This document shows positions 15,750 through 18,198 of a stretch of 18,198 nt of DNA, in pieces. The notes below the pieces were generated by a model that was not told the origin of the DNA, ran no database searches, and was given only the letters and a program-made list of their open reading frames with translations. Source of the DNA: Bacteroidia bacterium. GTDB lineage: Bacteria; Bacteroidota; Bacteroidia; B-17B0; Aurantibacillaceae. The position numbers and the translations under genes were made by a program. The stretch covers positions 1 through 18,198 of the forward strand of contig JAOABO010000022.1 in assembly GCA_026418315.1 (NCBI GenBank), read 5' to 3'. Every line of letters starts with the position of its first letter. Within the stretch, counting starts at the first letter, position 1.

Positions 15750-16159
15750 ACAGATTAAGAAAAAAAGCACACAAAGAAGCAGAAGTCAGCACCGATTCTT
15801 TGAACGACATTATGTTTTTTTTACTTCTGTTTTTTTTGATACTTTCCACCATGGTAAGTCCCAACGCTATTAAAGTCAATCTCCCCAACTCTAAAGCCAA
15901 CAGACCCATAGATAATAGCAAAAAACCCATTCACTTATCGGTAACCAAAGACAGAAGATATTTTGTTGATACCAAAGAAGTGGATTTCTCCGAATTAGAA
16001 AATGTAATTTTAGAAAAAACAAAAAATGCTTCTGAACCCACTGTGGTTCTACACATTGATAAGGACCTCAAATATCAGGACTTTATAGATGTGATGCAAA
16101 TAGGAGACAGAGCCAAATGTAAAATGATCATTGCTACTGCTCCTTCTAACACCAAATAA
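15746..16159 (+). CDS. exbD: ExbD/TolR biopolymer transport protein
   Basis: The 137-residue protein has a short basic cytoplasmic N-terminus, one membrane helix at about 21-38 (DIMFFLLLFFLILSTMV) and a periplasmic domain at about 40-135. D21 at the start of the helix matches the essential protonatable aspartate of ExbD (Asp25 in E. coli). The preceding SLND is typical for Bacteroidetes members. It sits inside the ExbB pentamer and carries protons. It overlaps exbB by four bases and is followed after four bases by the TonB-like gene. Confidence 0.92.
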   Translation: MNRLRKKAHKEAEVSTDSLNDIMFFLLLFFLILSTMVSPNAIKVNLPNSKANRPIDNSKKPIHLSVTKDRRYFVDTKEVDFSELENVILEKTKNASEPTVVLHIDKDLKYQDFIDVMQIGDRAKCKMIIATAPSNTK

Positions 16160-16163
16160 TATC

Positions 16164-17012
16164 ATGATTGCCCACTTCGAAGATAACAAAAGTTTTAATT
16201 GGATGGCATTTTTTTCATCCTTATTTGCACTTGCTCTGGTTATCATCATTCTTATTTTAATCAAATTGATTACACCCATTCCCCCTTTTCCCGAATCTGC
16301 AGCCGGTGGCGGTATGGAAGTCAATTACGGCACTTTTAATGAAGGTACCGGTCATGTTGAAGAAAACCAACTTGGAGAAGCTACTAATGTAATAGTAAAA
16401 GAAACCACTACCCCAAACCATCAAAACAATACAGAACAAACATATACTTCTGAAAAGGGAGAAGATATTACATTACCCGACAACAAAAAAATAGAAGTAA
16501 AAGAGCAAACTACCATTATTCATCCTACCGAAACAAAAGAAAAACCCAAAGAAAAAACAGCGGCCGAACTTTTAGCAGAAAAATTCAATAAAAATAAAGG
16601 AAAAGGCGGCGGAGACGGAAATTCAGGTCATGAAGGAAATGAAGGTGAACCTACCGGAAATCCCTTTTCACACGGAAAAGGAGGAACAGGACATAACCCT
16701 GATGGATTAGGAAATGGTAGCGGCGCTTCATCAGGCAAAGCACCTTTTGGATTTGACTTAAAGGGAAGAAGTTTACTGTTTCACCCTCCCCTACCCTCTG
16801 ATACTAAAGAAGAAGGTATTGTAGTAGTAGATATTAAGGTAGATAAAAGTGGTAATGTAATAGATGCTGAACCTAATGGAAGAGGTACCACTACCACCAG
16901 CCCCATCCTTAAAGCCAAAGCCAGACAGTTTGCCTTACAATTAAAATTTTCTACACATTCACAATTTGAAGAACAAAAAGGCAGCATTACCATTATCTTT
17001 TCCTTCAAGTAA
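16164..17012 (+). CDS. TonB-like energy transducer with Gly-rich linker
   Basis: The 282-residue protein has one N-terminal membrane helix (about 18-36), a long periplasmic spacer and a C-terminal TonB-like domain (about 200-282). In that domain EEGIVVVDIKVDKSGNVIDA, followed by GRGTTTTSPIL, is the pattern of Bacteroidetes TonB C-domains. It should reach across the periplasm to gate outer-membrane receptors, driven by ExbB/ExbD. The spacer is not the usual Pro-rich rod: a charged Thr/Glu/Lys part (about 60-145) is followed by a Gly-rich part (145-193, about 18 Gly in 47 residues). The frame is open back to 16131 inside exbD, but the ATG at 16164, four bases after the exbD stop, fits the TonB N-terminus (short cytoplasmic end, then helix) and is preferred. 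Confidence 0.85.
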   Translation: MIAHFEDNKSFNWMAFFSSLFALALVIIILILIKLITPIPPFPESAAGGGMEVNYGTFNEGTGHVEENQLGEATNVIVKETTTPNHQNNTEQTYTSEKGEDITLPDNKKIEVKEQTTIIHPTETKEKPKEKTAAELLAEKFNKNKGKGGGDGNSGHEGNEGEPTGNPFSHGKGGTGHNPDGLGNGSGASSGKAPFGFDLKGRSLLFHPPLPSDTKEEGIVVVDIKVDKSGNVIDAEPNGRGTTTTSPILKAKARQFALQLKFSTHSQFEEQKGSITIIFSFK

Positions 17013-17032
17013 AAAATCCCTTTCATTTTATT

Positions 17033-17040
17033 TATATTCG
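17033..17040 (+). promoter_or_regulatory. Possible -7 promoter element for gatB
   Basis: TATATTCG differs from TAnnTTTG at one base and lies 19 bases before the gatB ATG. No -33 TTG is seen at the usual distance, so gatB may also be read through from tonB, whose stop is 47 bases upstream. Confidence 0.3.
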
Positions 17041-17059
17041 CACATTCAAACGCTTTTTT

Positions 17060-18198
17060 ATGTACCATCCAGTTTATGAACCTGTAATAGGACTTGAATG
17101 CCACATACAGCTACTGACCAAAAGTAAAATGTACAGTAGCGATTCCACTTCATTTGGAGATATGCCCAACACACACATTAGTGAAATCACCCTTGGCTAC
17201 CCGGGAACCTTACCAAAAATCAATAAAAAAGCCATTGAGTACGCTATCAAATTAGGGCTTGCCGTACAATCTGAAATAAGCTCTTTCAATGGATTTGCAA
17301 GAAAAAATTATTTTTATCCTGATCTTCCAAAAGGTTATCAGATTACTCAAGATAAAACCCCTATTTGCAAAGGAGGAAATATTACTTTCAGATTAAAGAA
17401 TGGTGAAAAGAAAGAGGTCCGTCTTATTAGAATCCACATGGAAGAAGATGCAGGTAAAAATTTACACGACTTAGACCCCTTTGAATCCTTGGTAGATTTT
17501 AACCGCACCGGCATCCCTTTGCTTGAAATAGTCAGCGAAGCAGATATCCGCAGCGGAGAAGAAGCATATTACTATTTGCAAGCTATCAGAAAATTAATTC
17601 GTTACCTAGAAATTTGCGACGGAAACATGGAAGAAGGTTCTTTAAGATGCGATGTCAATGTATCGGTAAGAAAAAAAGGTGAAACAAAATTCGGAACAAA
17701 AGTAGAAGTAAAAAACCTCAACTCATTCAGAAATGTACAAAGAGCCATTGACTATGAAATTCAAAGGCAAATAGAACTGATTGAAAAAAACGAAACCATT
17801 GTTTCCGAAACCCGCAGTTTTGATGCTGTAAAAGGAATTACCTTTTCCTTAAGAACCAAAGAACTTGCTAATGACTATCGTTATTTTCCCGAGCCCGATT
17901 TACCGCCCGTTATTGTTACAAAAGATTTTATTCAAAAAATACAATCTACTTTGCCACCCTTGCCGGAAGAACTTTTCAACAAATACACACAAGAGTACAA
18001 ACTTTCAGAATACGATGCAGGAGTTATTACAGAAGATAAAGAATTTGCACTTTGGTTCAATGAATTATGCCAATATACATCTAACTACAAGGCCGCTGCC
18101 AATTGGCTTACTGTCATCATCAAAGCTTCTTTAAACGAAAATGCCTTACACATTCCAGAATTTCCATTAAATCCCCAAAAAACTGCTCAAATCATTCA
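17060..18198 (+). CDS. gatB: Asp/Glu-tRNA amidotransferase subunit B (GatB), truncated by the window edge
   Basis: GatB phosphorylates and then amidates Glu-tRNA(Gln) or Asp-tRNA(Asn), using ammonia delivered by GatA. About 379 residues are present of a usual 480, and the frame is still open at the right edge. The ATG at 17060 gives the typical start MYHPVYEPVIGLECHIQLL. E13 and H15 in GLE-x-H are conserved active-site positions; the residue between, usually Val, is Cys14 here. Other hallmarks are the substrate loop FARKNYFYPDLPKGYQI (79-95), HMEEDAGKNLHD (126-137), and DYRYFPEPDLPP. The C-terminal tail that binds tRNA lies mostly outside. It stands 47 bases after the tonB-like gene. Confidence 0.96.
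   Translation, partial: MYHPVYEPVIGLECHIQLLTKSKMYSSDSTSFGDMPNTHISEITLGYPGTLPKINKKAIEYAIKLGLAVQSEISSFNGFARKNYFYPDLPKGYQITQDKTPICKGGNITFRLKNGEKKEVRLIRIHMEEDAGKNLHDLDPFESLVDFNRTGIPLLEIVSEADIRSGEEAYYYLQAIRKLIRYLEICDGNMEEGSLRCDVNVSVRKKGETKFGTKVEVKNLNSFRNVQRAIDYEIQRQIELIEKNETIVSETRSFDAVKGITFSLRTKELANDYRYFPEPDLPPVIVTKDFIQKIQSTLPPLPEELFNKYTQEYKLSEYDAGVITEDKEFALWFNELCQYTSNYKAAANWLTVIIKASLNENALHIPEFPLNPQKTAQII

Noticed and set aside
16131..16163. Longer N-terminus for the TonB-like protein, starting at 16131 within exbD
   Set aside because: It would overlap exbD by 29 bases; the ATG at 16164 fits the operon spacing and TonB topology better.
17865..18134. Open frame of 89 codons overlapping gatB on the plus strand
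   Set aside because: It is out of frame with clearly conserved GatB sequence and has no features of its own.
1..18198. CRISPR array, insertion sequence, phage genes or defence system
   Set aside because: No regular repeats, terminal inverted repeats, transposase, integrase, nuclease or toxin-antitoxin motifs were seen on either strand.

Overview
The window looks like chromosome of a low-GC member of the Bacteroidetes (Bacteroidota). Several things point that way. Genes start without Shine-Dalgarno sequences. Several starts are preceded by the phylum's -7 element, TAnnTTTG. The heavy-metal RND pump is fused to a TolC-like domain, an arrangement known from this phylum. ExbB, ExbD and the TonB-like protein also have a Bacteroidetes appearance. 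The standard genetic code is used (TAA, TAG and TGA all act as stops). I saw no transposase, integrase, phage gene, CRISPR array or rRNA.

Layout. (1) 1-37: 3' part of a class II tRNA, most likely tRNA-Leu, cut by the left edge. (2) 49-5992, minus strand: a heavy-metal efflux operon, read in the order small His-rich exported protein, CzcA pump fused to an outer-membrane-factor domain, periplasmic adaptor lipoprotein. (3) 6127-7983, plus strand: a small bacterial eRF1-like protein followed by a cystathionine beta-synthase/cysteine synthase with two C-terminal CBS domains. (4) 8184-9428, minus: exported TPR protein. (5) 9590-10915, plus: RseP-type intramembrane protease, divergent from the TPR gene. 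(6) 10916-12202, minus: FtsX/MacB-type ABC permease without an ATPase beside it, abutting rseP tail to tail. (7) 12252-14892, plus: tightly packed genes for a MuiA-like DUF4139 protein, a Rid-family deaminase and a secreted leucine-rich-repeat protein. (8) 15045-17012, plus: exbB, exbD and a TonB-like energy transducer. (9) 17060 to the right edge: gatB, truncated.

How the parts work together. The left operon encodes a full tripartite metal exporter: the pump carries its own outer-membrane channel domain and the adaptor is encoded directly after it. The exbB-exbD-tonB set uses the proton gradient to power outer-membrane uptake. RseP cuts membrane-embedded substrates. GatB belongs to the amidotransferase that makes Gln-tRNA or Asn-tRNA. 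Most of the rest is envelope or housekeeping function.

I found no clearly new defence or mobile system. The points most worth a second look are the signal-peptide-like segment at the pump/TolC junction, the His-rich leader protein, the eRF1-like/CBS gene pair, the MuiA-Rid-LRR cluster, and two divergent promoter regions with unusual symmetry.
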